From Fimbriimonadales bacterium (lineage in GTDB: Bacteria > Armatimonadota > Fimbriimonadia > Fimbriimonadales > GBS-DC): DNA of 64,000 nucleotides. Location of the stretch: NCBI GenBank assembly GCA_026003075.1, contig BPGO01000001.1, forward strand, positions 124,001 through 188,000, read 5' to 3'. Made by a program: the position numbers and the translations under genes. Below, in pieces: positions 8,208 through 16,604 of the stretch; within the stretch, counting starts at the first letter, position 1; the number at the start of each line of letters is the position of its first letter. The notes under the pieces were generated by a model. That model was not told the origin of the DNA, did no database searches, and saw only the letters and a list, made by a program, of their open reading frames with translations.

Positions 8208-9340
8208 ACGATTGCGCCTCGCCGATACCATACCACCGACCGCCCCAAGGTCAGCAAGCCCAACGCCACACTCCCCACATAGAGCCAACCCAACCGAAAC
8301 GGTAATCCCACCACCCGCGCCGACAGCCCGAAAATTACCGCAGCCGAGCCGATTGCAAGGGTCGCCAGCCCGCGCTGCGCAGGCATCCACAACGCTGCCA
8401 GTGGATAAAGATACACCAACGCAAGCATCACCCCTACCAAAACCGCCATCGGCACACTACGACAGATCGCCACCGCATTCTTGGCGAAGCCGTCCATCGC
8501 CTCGCGCAGCGTCGGATACATTGAAACCCGCAGCCACGCCCGCGCATCCAGTAAGCGTACTGTGCCCCCATGTCGCTTCACCAACGCCGCCAACGCCACA
8601 TCCTCCAACACCGTCCCGCGCACGAAAAAGTGGGGCAACCAACGCGCGTAGTCCGTCTTGCGCAACGCAATCACCTGTCCATTCGCAAACGCGAACGCAG
8701 GATTCGGATGACGCTCCGCCAAACCCAACGGCAAAAGCGTGAACACCGAGAACGGAACCATCAGTTTCAGCAGCGCCACAGGGAGACCACTTGGCGTGAA
8801 GGTGGGAATCGCACTCACCAGCTGCGCGTCGGTCTGCGCTAAATAGCGACGCAGTGCATTCACAAATCCCACCGCGCAACGCATGTCAGCATCCAGAAAC
8901 AGCAGCCACTCACCCTGCGCCCGCGCGGCAAGTTGGTAGCACGCCCAATTCTTGCCCACCCAGCCGTCAGGACGCGGCGCACTGCGGAACCAGCGCACCC
9001 CCAACCGCGTCGCGTGTTGCTCCAGCCATTCGGTGGTTCCGTCGTCCGAGCCATCATCGCACACCCAGCACTCCACTTCAGGGCTAAGCTGAGGAGCAAG
9101 GCTCTCCAGCAGGTGGGGCAGGCTCGCGCATTCGTTGCGGGCAGGGATAAGTATGGAAAGTGTCGGCGATGGACCGCCTTCGGCTCGGAGGTAGGAGGTG
9201 CATGGGGCGATATTCAACCCGATTCCGAGTGGGGCGCGGGCGTCCATCAACAACCGACGCCCGCGCCAATAGGCAAGGTTATATAAGAGTATTCCGAGCT
9301 GTACGCCCAGTGCGCTGAGTATCAGAACCCACACGCGCAA
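8174..9340 (-). CDS. GT2 glycosyltransferase, CruC/CrtQ-like
   Basis: A 388-residue membrane-associated family 2 glycosyltransferase. It has one N-terminal membrane helix (1-20), then the catalytic domain with LSILIPARNE, the DDGSDDGT nucleotide-binding segment, WVGKNWAC and the DXD-like LFLDADMR, and then three or four C-terminal helices. This architecture and the GWVGKNWA motif are shared by carotenoid glycosyltransferases. The initiation codon is TTG 9340 or GTG 9334. The acyltransferase gene overlaps its 3' end, indicating translational coupling. Confidence 0.78.
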   Translation of the reverse strand: MRVWVLILSALGVQLGILLYNLAYWRGRRLLMDARAPLGIGLNIAPCTSYLRAEGGPSPTLSILIPARNECASLPHLLESLAPQLSPEVECWVCDDGSDDGTTEWLEQHATRLGVRWFRSAPRPDGWVGKNWACYQLAARAQGEWLLFLDADMRCAVGFVNALRRYLAQTDAQLVSAIPTFTPSGLPVALLKLMVPFSVFTLLPLGLAERHPNPAFAFANGQVIALRKTDYARWLPHFFVRGTVLEDVALAALVKRHGGTVRLLDARAWLRVSMYPTLREAMDGFAKNAVAICRSVPMAVLVGVMLALVYLYPLAALWMPAQRGLATLAIGSAAVIFGLSARVVGLPFRLGWLYVGSVALGLLTLGRSVVWYRRGAIVWKGRVYRALQ

Positions 9341-9349
9341 GGATACCCG

Positions 9350-10618
9350 CTACACCAACGGCGTCTTGCCCGGTAGAGCGACCTCGTCCACCGGCATCGG
9401 TCCGAACTCCAGCTTCTCCGCGCGTTCTAATAGGTTCAGCTGCGAGGTATTCATCACGAAGTCCCAAGTAACCACCTTGCCCGTATAAGCCGACATGCGC
9501 CCCATAATCGCCGCGAGCGTGCTTTCCGTTACGGCACGGGTCTCGTTGATCGGGGTGCCATTGCGGATGGCGTTCACAAGGTCTTCATGCTCCTTTTTGT
9601 AGCCGCTGCGCTTGACTCCATCATAGCGCCAAGTGGCGCCGCCTGCGGTAATACTGCCCGACGGATCGGCGGTACCCTCCGTGCCATACACGCGCTCGCC
9701 GATGAGAATCGCGCAGTTGTCGATCTGGCGACACATGCTAAGCACCTTGATACCGCCCGGATACTCGAACTCCACCGCGAAGTGGTCGTAGATATGTCCG
9801 TAGTGGGGTTCCACGCGTGCTTGGCGTCCCCCCATCCCCATCGCGCTAATGGGATGCGCTCCCAGCACCCAGTTGATGACATCAATGTTGTGGATATGCT
9901 GCTCCACGATATGGTCGCCTGAGAGCCAGGTGAAATAGAGCCAGTTGCGCAGTTGCCATTCGACATCGCTCCATTCAGGTTTGCGGTCGACATGCCACAG
10001 CCCACCTTGGTTCCAGTAGCAAGCGGCGCCGACGATTTTGCCAATCGCGCCGTCGTGAATGCGTTGGATGGTCTCGATATAGTTCGGTTCGTGGCGGCGT
10101 TGTGTGCCCGCGACCACGCTGAGGCGTTTTTGGGTCGCCAGCTCGCCCATTTGGAACATCAGGCGTGCCCCAGCAGGACACACGGCGACGGGCTTCTCCA
10201 TAAACACATGCTTGCCCGCTTGGATGGCTTCACGAAAGTGGATCGGTCGGAAGGCAGGGGGGGTGCAAAGCAGTACGATATCGACGCCGCTGCTAATTAC
10301 GCCTTTGTACGCATCCAGCCCAACAAATTTGCGATTCCCGATGTTCAGGCGGTCTTTCTTCTCCTCCTCCAACGCTTTGAGCGAAGCGTTGAGCCGATCC
10401 TCGAACACATCGCCCATTGCGTAGAGTTCCACGCTGGGGTGGGCATCGATGCAGTCAATCGCAGCGCCGGTGCCGCGTCCACCGCAGCCGATTAGCCCCA
10501 CGCGCAGTTTATCAGAGCCTTGTGCATGGGCAAACAGTTCCACAGGCAGGGTCGCCAACGCCGCGACGCCTGCCGACGCCTTCAAAAACTCCCGCCGAGT
10601 AAGGGTTTGCTGCGCCAT
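9350..10618 (-). CDS. Gfo/Idh/MocA family oxidoreductase with Tat-type signal
   Basis: The 422-residue protein opens with a twin-arginine motif (TRREFLK) and an alanine-rich hydrophobic segment ending at AHAQG, so export by the Tat pathway is predicted. The Rossmann motif is VGLIGCGGRGTG. The signature MEKPVAV marks the Gfo/Idh/MocA fold of NAD(P)-dependent sugar or cyclitol oxidoreductases. Its substrate cannot be deduced. It is the first gene of a tight minus-strand run with the glycosyltransferase (9 bases away), acyltransferase and phytoene-synthase-like gene, but may be functionally unrelated to them. Confidence 0.82.
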   Translation of the reverse strand: MAQQTLTRREFLKASAGVAALATLPVELFAHAQGSDKLRVGLIGCGGRGTGAAIDCIDAHPSVELYAMGDVFEDRLNASLKALEEEKKDRLNIGNRKFVGLDAYKGVISSGVDIVLLCTPPAFRPIHFREAIQAGKHVFMEKPVAVCPAGARLMFQMGELATQKRLSVVAGTQRRHEPNYIETIQRIHDGAIGKIVGAACYWNQGGLWHVDRKPEWSDVEWQLRNWLYFTWLSGDHIVEQHIHNIDVINWVLGAHPISAMGMGGRQARVEPHYGHIYDHFAVEFEYPGGIKVLSMCRQIDNCAILIGERVYGTEGTADPSGSITAGGATWRYDGVKRSGYKKEHEDLVNAIRNGTPINETRAVTESTLAAIMGRMSAYTGKVVTWDFVMNTSQLNLLERAEKLEFGPMPVDEVALPGKTPLV

Positions 10619-10697
10619 AGTATCACCTGCGGTGTAGTTCGAACCCCACCGTGGTATTCCTGCCGTGAATACAAACGAAGATCCAATAGCGATTGCC

Positions 10698-10741
10698 GAA
10701 TCGCTGGCGCAACAAAGGTGTGTTCGTTGCGCCAGCGATTC
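10698..10741. repeat. Perfect 16-bp inverted repeat (hairpin)
   Basis: Bases 10698-10713 (GAATCGCTGGCGCAAC) are the exact reverse complement of 10726-10741, with a 12-base loop. It lies 3 bases past the stop of the PqaA-like gene, so it may end that transcript, although no T-run follows on the minus strand. A third partial copy of the arm (AGCGATT, 10688-10694) is adjacent and allows an alternative hairpin. Confidence 0.7.
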
Positions 10742-10744
10742 ACT

Positions 10745-12046
10745 TTATGGATTCGCCTCCAACACTTTCAGCTGCGTGGTGAGGGTGAACAGGCGTCCGT
10801 CGAGGTCGAACACGAGTTCCGCATAGGCGACGGCGCGTCCGCGGCGGGGTCGCTCCAAGAAGCCCTGCCACCCGTCGCGCGTGGGCGTCATCGGCATGCT
10901 CCCCCAGCGCGACTCGCGCAGGTCATAGTCGGGTGTGCTGGCGAACCACATACGTGCCTCGCGCGCTCCAGGGTGACTCGTAACACGGATTTCCAACCCT
11001 TTGGGCGTCTCGTTCAGCGTCCACTGCATCGTGGGGAACTTGCGCCCACGCGCCAGGAATTGGATAAACGCCGACAGCGTCGCAAACACGCGCGAGCGAT
11101 CATCCAGCCCATGCCCGCTGTTGGGCACATAGAGAATCCACTTGGGTTCGGGCAGCCCATCCCAGTAGAGGTTCAACGCGTCTTGCGCCCAGTAGCGGTC
11201 GTTCGTGCCGTTGATGATTAGTTTCGGCATCGTGTAGCGGTCGCGATAGCTGTAGGGGTCTTCCAGCTCGATGAGCTGCTTGCCAATCGGTGTGTTGAGC
11301 AGCTGGAGCATCCCGCCTGCCACATAGTCGCCTATCTGCTCGCTCGGCTTACCCTTGTAGAACTCCAGATGGTGAGGTACTTGCTTGGCTAAATCCAGCA
11401 CATCAATTACCATCGGGGCGATTCCCGCGACGCGGGGGTCTTGACTTGCGCCAACCAGCCACGCCGTCCAGCCGCGTTTAGACGCCCCTGTGACCAGAAA
11501 CCGCTCCACGACAGGCTTGCGCTCTGCCCGCAGGAACGCCTGAACCGTGTCCATGCACTTCAGCACCGCCTTCGCCATCGGGAAGTGCAGCGGCCAGGTG
11601 GGGTCGCGCGTTTCGATGAATTTTTGCCAAGTATAAACGATGAGCGCGTCTTCGTACAGGTTATTGTAAAGCGGTTGCTTCGGGATACCGTATAGGATAA
11701 CAAACGGCGCCCCCGAATCGCGTGCGAGATGGATCCCCATCGCCTCGTCTGCGGCGTCCGGCACACCACCTGTGTTGTAAAGCCCTGCGAAACGGGGAAA
11801 ACGCGGCTTGTCGGGATAGAACACCTGCACGAAATGATCCCACTCGATGCCCTGCCAGGTTTGGGAAACCATGAACAGCGTATAAATGGTAACGCCGTCA
11901 ACGCGCTTCACATCGCGCCGCTCCCAACGATAGGCGGGTTCAGGTCGCTGGAAATAGTCGTCCAGCGGTTTCTTCTGCGCCCACAGAGGTGTCAGCAGCA
12001 TCGCCAGCAACATCAATCCGATAAAACGCATTCGTCGCATAGCCAC
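10745..12046 (-). CDS. PhoPQ-activated pathogenicity-related (PqaA) family esterase/hydrolase
   Basis: The 433-residue secreted protein has an N-terminal signal peptide ending near LWAQ. The alpha/beta-hydrolase fold of the PqaA family is recognisable: nucleophile in VTGASKRGW, acid in NGTNDRYW and histidine in NSGHGLDD. Physiological substrates of this family are poorly defined. Start GTG 12046 or ATG 12040. It is transcribed divergently from the 6-phosphogluconate dehydrogenase gene 54 bases away. Confidence 0.8.
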   Translation of the reverse strand: MAMRRMRFIGLMLLAMLLTPLWAQKKPLDDYFQRPEPAYRWERRDVKRVDGVTIYTLFMVSQTWQGIEWDHFVQVFYPDKPRFPRFAGLYNTGGVPDAADEAMGIHLARDSGAPFVILYGIPKQPLYNNLYEDALIVYTWQKFIETRDPTWPLHFPMAKAVLKCMDTVQAFLRAERKPVVERFLVTGASKRGWTAWLVGASQDPRVAGIAPMVIDVLDLAKQVPHHLEFYKGKPSEQIGDYVAGGMLQLLNTPIGKQLIELEDPYSYRDRYTMPKLIINGTNDRYWAQDALNLYWDGLPEPKWILYVPNSGHGLDDRSRVFATLSAFIQFLARGRKFPTMQWTLNETPKGLEIRVTSHPGAREARMWFASTPDYDLRESRWGSMPMTPTRDGWQGFLERPRRGRAVAYAELVFDLDGRLFTLTTQLKVLEANP

Positions 12047-12086
12047 TTTTTCGCCTGCCTGTGCGTGAATCCTGCCTGCGTAGAGG

Positions 12087-12092
12087 TATACT
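12087..12092 (+). promoter_or_regulatory. -10 element GG-TATACT, probable leaderless gnd promoter
   Basis: TATACT preceded by GG ends 9 bases before ATG 12101. No ribosome-binding site fits between, so the transcript probably begins at or within a few bases of the start codon. The core GTATAC is palindromic and could also fire weakly toward the PqaA-like gene. Confidence 0.55.
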
Positions 12093-12100
12093 CTGCTCCG

Positions 12101-13024
12101 ATGGAACTGGCAATTGTTGGGTTAGGGCGTATGGGCGGCAACATGGCGCGTCGTCTGGTGCAGCGAGGGCATCGTGTGGTGGGCTATTCGCGCACGAAAG
12201 CGACCGTCGATGAACATGTGCCTTTCGGAATTGTGCCTGCGTACACCCCCGAGGAAGTTGTGAGTGCGTTGAACCCCCCGCGCATCGTGTGGTTTATGTA
12301 TCCCGCAGGCGAGCCAACGGAGACAGCGATTTTTCAGTTCGCGCCGCTCTTGCAAGCAGGCGACATCGTGGTCAACGGGGCAAACAGTTTCTACAAAGAC
12401 TCGATTCGCTATGCGGAACGGCTGGCGGTGCGCGGGATTCGTTTCGCCGATGTGGGCGTCTCAGGGGGCATTTGGGGGCTGGAGAACGGCTACGGCTTGA
12501 TGGCAGGCGGCGACGCGGAGGTCATTGCGCAGATTGAACCGCTCTTACGCGACCTTGCTCCTGCTCCTGACAAAGGGTGGGTGCATGCAGGTCCTGTCGG
12601 CGCAGGGCACTATACGAAGATGATTCATAACGGCATCGAGTATGTGATTATGCAGGCGTACGCCGAAGGGTTCGAACTCTTGCGCCGCAAGTCAGAGTTT
12701 CAGATAGACATCGCCGCCGTGGCAGAAGCGTGGCGCTATGGCACTGTCATCCGTAGCTGGCTGCTCGACCTGATTGCAGGGTTCCTTAAAGAGGATGCGC
12801 AACTAACGGAGGTTGCGCCCTATGTCGCCGATTCGGGCGAGGGACGCTGGACAGCACACGAGGCCATTGACCTCGGCAGCCCTGCGCCTCTGATCACACT
12901 CGCCCTCCACGAACGGTTCCGCAGCCAAGACGCACAGGGCTTTCAGTATCGCTTCCTCGCACAGCTACGCAACGCTTTCGGCGGACATGCCGTCAAAAAA
13001 GCCGAATCGGGCGACTCGCCCTGA
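12101..13024 (+). CDS. gnd: 6-phosphogluconate dehydrogenase (decarboxylating), short form
   Basis: The 307-residue protein has an NAD(P)-binding GLGRMGGNMARRL motif at the N-terminus, FADVGVSGGIWG (substrate-binding) and the catalytic lysine region GPVGAGHYTKMIHNGIEY. The length matches the short YqeC/GndA-like bacterial form rather than the 470-residue enterobacterial form. It converts 6-phosphogluconate to ribulose 5-phosphate with CO2 release. The frame extends upstream to 11729, but homology starts at ATG 12101, immediately after a -10 box. Confidence 0.9.
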   Translation: MELAIVGLGRMGGNMARRLVQRGHRVVGYSRTKATVDEHVPFGIVPAYTPEEVVSALNPPRIVWFMYPAGEPTETAIFQFAPLLQAGDIVVNGANSFYKDSIRYAERLAVRGIRFADVGVSGGIWGLENGYGLMAGGDAEVIAQIEPLLRDLAPAPDKGWVHAGPVGAGHYTKMIHNGIEYVIMQAYAEGFELLRRKSEFQIDIAAVAEAWRYGTVIRSWLLDLIAGFLKEDAQLTEVAPYVADSGEGRWTAHEAIDLGSPAPLITLALHERFRSQDAQGFQYRFLAQLRNAFGGHAVKKAESGDSP

Positions 13025-13042
13025 GCGCTGCGCATTGTAGGG

Positions 13043-13048
13043 TATACT
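13043..13048 (+). promoter_or_regulatory. -10 element GG-TATACT for NYN-era operon
   Basis: TATACT preceded by GGG lies 33 bases before the TTG start of the NYN gene. The leader contains a strong ribosome-binding site, AGGAGGTG, at 13067-13074. Confidence 0.5.
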
Positions 13049-13081
13049 TTAACTTCAGTTATCCATAGGAGGTGTACTCTA

Positions 13082-13660
13082 TTGGAGCGGGTTTCTATTT
13101 TTGTTGACGGCGCGAATATGTATTATGCGCAGAAGCGACTCGGATGGTTTATTGACTATCGCAAGCTGCTCTGTTATTTTCGGACGACCCTGGGTATGAA
13201 AGTAGCGGATGCATACTACTACACGGCGGTAGATCCCAACGCAAAGGGGCGCGATGCCACCTTTCACGATTATTTGCTGCATTCGGGCTATGTGCTACGC
13301 ACGCGCCCCATCAAAGGCTGTTGCGGCGAGGGGCGCGAGGAGCTGCCTTGGGAGCGCATCGAATTAGCGGTCGATATCGTGATGGACGCGCTGCTGACTT
13401 TGGATCACTACGATGTCTGTGTGATTCTTAGTGGCGATGGCAACTTCGAGCGACTGGTAGAAACCCTTCGAGCGAAAGGCAAGAAAGTGATGGTGTTCGC
13501 CCACCCCGAAATGACGGCGCGTGAGCTGCGAATTGCGACTGGTCCGAACTTCCACGACCTGCGCGATATGGAGCGGTTTATCGCCCGCACCGATCGCGCC
13601 CCTGAACCGTGTCCCGATAAAACCCTCTACGGCGCACCCGCCGAAGAGAACCATGAGTGA
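13082..13660 (+). CDS. NYN domain (LabA/DUF88-like) putative ribonuclease
   Basis: A 192-residue PIN-fold NYN protein: FVDGANMYY supplies D9 and N12, and ILSGDGNFERLV supplies the second acidic cluster. Such proteins are metal-dependent RNases or RNA-binding regulators. TTG 13082 is the start because a near-perfect AGGAGGTG site sits 7 bases upstream and no ATG precedes the NYN motif. The stop overlaps the start of era by 8 bases, so the two are co-translated, which suggests a link to RNA metabolism or ribosome maturation. Confidence 0.85.
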   Translation: MERVSIFVDGANMYYAQKRLGWFIDYRKLLCYFRTTLGMKVADAYYYTAVDPNAKGRDATFHDYLLHSGYVLRTRPIKGCCGEGREELPWERIELAVDIVMDALLTLDHYDVCVILSGDGNFERLVETLRAKGKKVMVFAHPEMTARELRIATGPNFHDLRDMERFIARTDRAPEPCPDKTLYGAPAEENHE

Positions 13661-14555
13661 ACCTATCACGGGATTTCGTTCTGGCTTCGTGGCAGTGATT
13701 GGGAAGCCGAATGTCGGCAAAAGCACCCTGGTCAACCACTTTGTGGGGCGCAAGGTGAGCATCGTCTCGCCGCGCCCGCAAACTACACGCCGACGCATCC
13801 TGGGCATCCTGAACCGCTCGGACGCACAGATTGTCTTTGTGGATACCCCAGGGATTCACAAGCCGAAATACAAGCTCGGCGAGCGGATGGTCGAAGACGC
13901 GGTTGGCGCACTTCCTGATGCGGACCTGATCCTATTTGTAGTGGACGCCTCCAAGCAGCCCAGCACGGAGGATAAACAGATTGCGGAGCTCCTCCAGAAA
14001 GAGGCGCGTGCGCCTATCGTGCTGGTGTTGAACAAGATGGACAAACTGCCCCCCGAAAAAGTGAAGCCGAACACCGAGGCATACTGGCAGCTCGTGCCCA
14101 ACCACGCCGACTGGATGATGACAAACGCGGTCAAAGGGCATAACTGCGACAAACTGCTGGACATCATCCTCAAATACCTGCCCGAAGGACCGCCCTTCTT
14201 CCCCCAGGAGCAGATTACCGACCAGCCCGAACGCCTCTTCGCCGCCGAGATTATCCGCGAGAAGGCACTGCTCTACACCTATCAAGAAGTGCCCCACGGG
14301 ATTGGCGTCGCTATCGAACGCTGGGAGGAGCGTCCGAACGGCGTGCTTTATATCGCGGCGACGATTTATGTGGAGCGCGACACGCACAAGGGTATCGTCA
14401 TCGGCGAAGGGGGGAAAATGCTCAAAAAAATTGGGCAACGCGCCCGCGAAGAACTGGAACTCTGGTTGGGGCGTAAAATCTTTCTGGAACTCTGGGTCAA
14501 AGTACGCGAGGATTGGCGCAATAACCCCTCCTTCTTCCAGCAGATAGAGAGTTAG
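13653..14555 (+). CDS. era: GTPase Era
   Basis: The 300-residue protein has G1 GKPNVGKST, G3 DTPGIHKP, G4 NKMD and a C-terminal KH domain around GEGGKMLKKIGQRAREELE. Era binds the 3' end of 16S rRNA and acts in small-subunit assembly. ATG 13653 overlaps the NYN stop. The sequence upstream of this ATG in the same frame is not Era-like. Confidence 0.96.
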   Translation: MSEPITGFRSGFVAVIGKPNVGKSTLVNHFVGRKVSIVSPRPQTTRRRILGILNRSDAQIVFVDTPGIHKPKYKLGERMVEDAVGALPDADLILFVVDASKQPSTEDKQIAELLQKEARAPIVLVLNKMDKLPPEKVKPNTEAYWQLVPNHADWMMTNAVKGHNCDKLLDIILKYLPEGPPFFPQEQITDQPERLFAAEIIREKALLYTYQEVPHGIGVAIERWEERPNGVLYIAATIYVERDTHKGIVIGEGGKMLKKIGQRAREELELWLGRKIFLELWVKVREDWRNNPSFFQQIES

Positions 14556-14558
14556 TCG

Positions 14559-14906
14559 TTAATCCACCTGCCCTTCGTTGCGGCTACGCTCCCATTCGCG
14601 TAGGCTCTCCAGCACATTTTCGGAGCGCAGCGCACGACGCATCGCGCGGATCTCTTCGGCTGTAATTGGACCGAGCTGTTCCGTTGCCATCCATTCGTCC
14701 ACACTGCGTTCGTCGTTCTCCAAATAACTGAGAATCAGCTCATCCCACGCGGCTTGGCTCAGCATCCGCTCCGTGCGATACCCACACTGCCCACACTGGA
14801 AATGCACCTCCACACGGTTCGCGCCCATGGTGTGGGTGTGATAGGCGATGTAGATGAAGTCGTCCAGTGTAATCGGCGCGTCGCACCGACGGCATCGGAG
14901 CCTCAT
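14559..14906 (-). CDS. Small C4 zinc-ribbon protein, unknown function
   Basis: A 115-residue protein with CRRC (residues 5-8) and CGQC near residues 38-41, forming a four-cysteine zinc ribbon, then an acidic helical tail. No family is recognised. Its start overlaps the dGTPase stop by 4 bases (ATGA), so it is translationally coupled to that gene, and it ends 3 bases from era, convergent. Confidence 0.7.
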   Translation of the reverse strand: MRLRCRRCDAPITLDDFIYIAYHTHTMGANRVEVHFQCGQCGYRTERMLSQAAWDELILSYLENDERSVDEWMATEQLGPITAEEIRAMRRALRSENVLESLREWERSRNEGQVD

Positions 14907-15958
14907 GGGGCACTCCCTCCCCAGTTGCGCGGTAAAAAGATCTGCGTGTACTTATAGAGCGCGTAGCGGTCGGTCATGCCCGCGATATAGTCGCACACTG
15001 CCTGCGCTCGCGCTTCCACCGTGTCCTCCGTCGGACGAAACTTCTCGGACATCTCTTGCGGATTGTCAAAATAATACTCGAACATCTGCTGGAGGATCCG
15101 AGTCATCTTCTCACGCTCCCGCTGTACATCGGGATGGTGATAGAGGTTTTCGAACATGAACTCTTTCATGTGGTTCATTGCTTGGAGCATCGGCTCGCTC
15201 ATCTGCACGACAGGTTTGCCGTCGCTTTGCTCCACCACATCCATCACCATGCGTGCGATGCGCCCGCTGTGCGTATCCCCAAGAAAATCGATAAGGTCGC
15301 GCGGTAGGTCATTCGGGCTGAGCAGCCCTGAACGGATGCCGTCGTCGAGGTCGTGGTTCAGGTAGGCGATGCGGTCTGCAATGCGCACCACCGCGGCTTC
15401 CAGATGCACGGTTTTGTCGGCTTCGTGGGCAGTGAGGTCTGCCCGTCCTTTGGAGTGCCCCACGATGCCATCCCGCACCTCGTAGGTAAGGTTCAGCCCT
15501 TTGCCGTCTTTTTCGATGCAGTCCACCACGCGCAGGCTCTGTTCGTAATGACGGAATCGGGCGTTAGGGAGGTACTTACGCAGCACAGCGTCGAGCGCTT
15601 CCTCACCTGTGTGTCCGAAGGGGGGATGTCCCAGGTCGTGTGCCAGCGCGATGGCTTCGGTGAGGTCTTCGTTGAGGCGCAGGGCGCGGCTGATGGTGCG
15701 TGCAATCTGCGCCACCTCCAGCGTATGGGTCAGTCGGGTTCGGTAGTGGTCTTCGTTGGGGTCTAAGAAAACCTGCGTTTTGTGTTTCAAGCGGCGGAAG
15801 GCTTTGCTGTGGATGATGCGATCGCGGTCGCGCTGGAACGCGGTACGCACGGGGTCAGGCGGCTCCGGAACAGGTCGCCCGCGTGAGTCCGCGCTCTTGG
15901 TCGCGTAGGGGGCGAGGAGTTGGTACTCCAGCTGCTCCAACCGTTCGCGCACTGTCAT
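14903..15958 (-). CDS. dgt: Deoxyguanosinetriphosphate triphosphohydrolase-like protein
   Basis: A 351-residue HD-domain protein with the dGTPase landmarks: FRRLKHKTQVF, HTLEVAQIARTI, AHDLGHPPFGHTGE (the HD pair) and the later D in YLNHDLDDGI. It hydrolyses dNTPs to deoxynucleoside and triphosphate. The order apt, dgt and zinc-ribbon protein forms a tight minus-strand operon (6-base gap, then 4-base overlap), placing it with purine salvage. Confidence 0.9.
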   Translation of the reverse strand: MTVRERLEQLEYQLLAPYATKSADSRGRPVPEPPDPVRTAFQRDRDRIIHSKAFRRLKHKTQVFLDPNEDHYRTRLTHTLEVAQIARTISRALRLNEDLTEAIALAHDLGHPPFGHTGEEALDAVLRKYLPNARFRHYEQSLRVVDCIEKDGKGLNLTYEVRDGIVGHSKGRADLTAHEADKTVHLEAAVVRIADRIAYLNHDLDDGIRSGLLSPNDLPRDLIDFLGDTHSGRIARMVMDVVEQSDGKPVVQMSEPMLQAMNHMKEFMFENLYHHPDVQREREKMTRILQQMFEYYFDNPQEMSEKFRPTEDTVEARAQAVCDYIAGMTDRYALYKYTQIFLPRNWGGSAP

Positions 15959-15964
15959 CGCCGT

Positions 15965-16486
15965 TTAGTATTCGATGAGCGAGAACACATCGTAGCCGCG
16001 CAGGTGCTTGCGACCTTCCAGAAAGGTGAGTTCGATGAGGAAAACAAAGCCAGCCACCGTACCGCCGAGCCGCTCAATGAGTCGGGCTGCCGCGCTCGCC
16101 GTGCCCCCCGTCGCCAGCAGGTCGTCTATGACCACCACGCGCTGACCCGGCTCGACCGCATCGGTATGGATCTCCACCGTGTTCGTGCCGTATTCAAGGG
16201 CGTATTCCTCGCTGATTTTCTCGCCGGGCAATTTGCCCAACTTACGCACCGGCACGAAGCCCAATCCCAGATTGACCGCTATCGGGATGCCAAACACGAA
16301 CCCGCGCGACTCGATCCCCGCGATCACATCGGGTTTGAGCTGACGCGCATGCTCGGTCATCAGATCGACGACTTCCTTTAAAGCCTGCGGATGCTTCAAC
16401 ACGGGGGTGATGTCTTTGAAGATAATCCCCGGTTCCGGAAAGTTCGGTATATCGCGCACCAGTTGCGCAGCCAAGAGTTCTGCCAT
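15965..16486 (-). CDS. apt: Adenine phosphoribosyltransferase
   Basis: The 173-residue protein has the PRPP-binding motif [14 protein letters not shown] and the Apt hallmarks [16 protein letters not shown] and IESRGFVFG. It converts adenine plus PRPP to AMP. AGGAGG (16497-16492) precedes the ATG, and a minus-strand TATACT at 16517-16512 is its likely -10 box. Confidence 0.95.
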   Translation of the reverse strand: MAELLAAQLVRDIPNFPEPGIIFKDITPVLKHPQALKEVVDLMTEHARQLKPDVIAGIESRGFVFGIPIAVNLGLGFVPVRKLGKLPGEKISEEYALEYGTNTVEIHTDAVEPGQRVVVIDDLLATGGTASAAARLIERLGGTVAGFVFLIELTFLEGRKHLRGYDVFSLIEY

Positions 16487-16511
16487 CGTCGCCTCCTGTT
16501 TTTGCCAAGAG

Positions 16512-16517
16512 AGTATA
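16512..16517 (-). promoter_or_regulatory. -10 element GG-TATACT for apt-dgt operon
   Basis: Reading the minus strand gives GAGGTATACTC, ending 26 bases before the apt ATG. It lies back to back with the plus-strand TATACT at 16539-16544. Confidence 0.5.
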
Positions 16518-16538
16518 CCTCACCGCATCCGAAAGAGG

Positions 16539-16544
16539 TATACT
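16539..16544 (+). promoter_or_regulatory. -10 element GG-TATACT upstream of leader ORF
   Basis: GAGGTATACTT ends 10 bases before ATG 16554, so the first codons of the transcript would be the small leader ORF and not the permease. Confidence 0.5.
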
Positions 16545-16553
16545 TTTGCGCCG

Positions 16554-16604
16554 ATGGGTAAGCCTTTTGAGACGATCAACGACGCCGAGAGCAAATTGCT
16601 ATGA
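16554..16604 (+). CDS. Putative 16-residue leader peptide
   Basis: A complete short ORF (MGKPFETINDAESKLL, stop TGA) begins just downstream of a -10 box with no room for a ribosome-binding site. Its stop overlaps the permease start as ATGA (16601-16604). The permease ATG has no purine-rich site of its own, so its translation may depend on ribosomes finishing this peptide. No run of codons for one amino acid is present, so classical attenuation is not indicated. Existence of the peptide is inferred from layout alone. Confidence 0.45.
   Translation: MGKPFETINDAESKLL

Noticed and set aside
12087-12092. GTATAC palindrome as a second symmetric divergent promoter
   Set aside because: The minus-strand reading gives TATACC, a weaker match, and the PqaA-like start is about 40 bases away without other support.
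11729-12100. N-terminal extension of the gnd frame
   Set aside because: The extension overlaps the divergent PqaA-like gene and its promoter. Homology begins at ATG 12101 directly after the -10 box.
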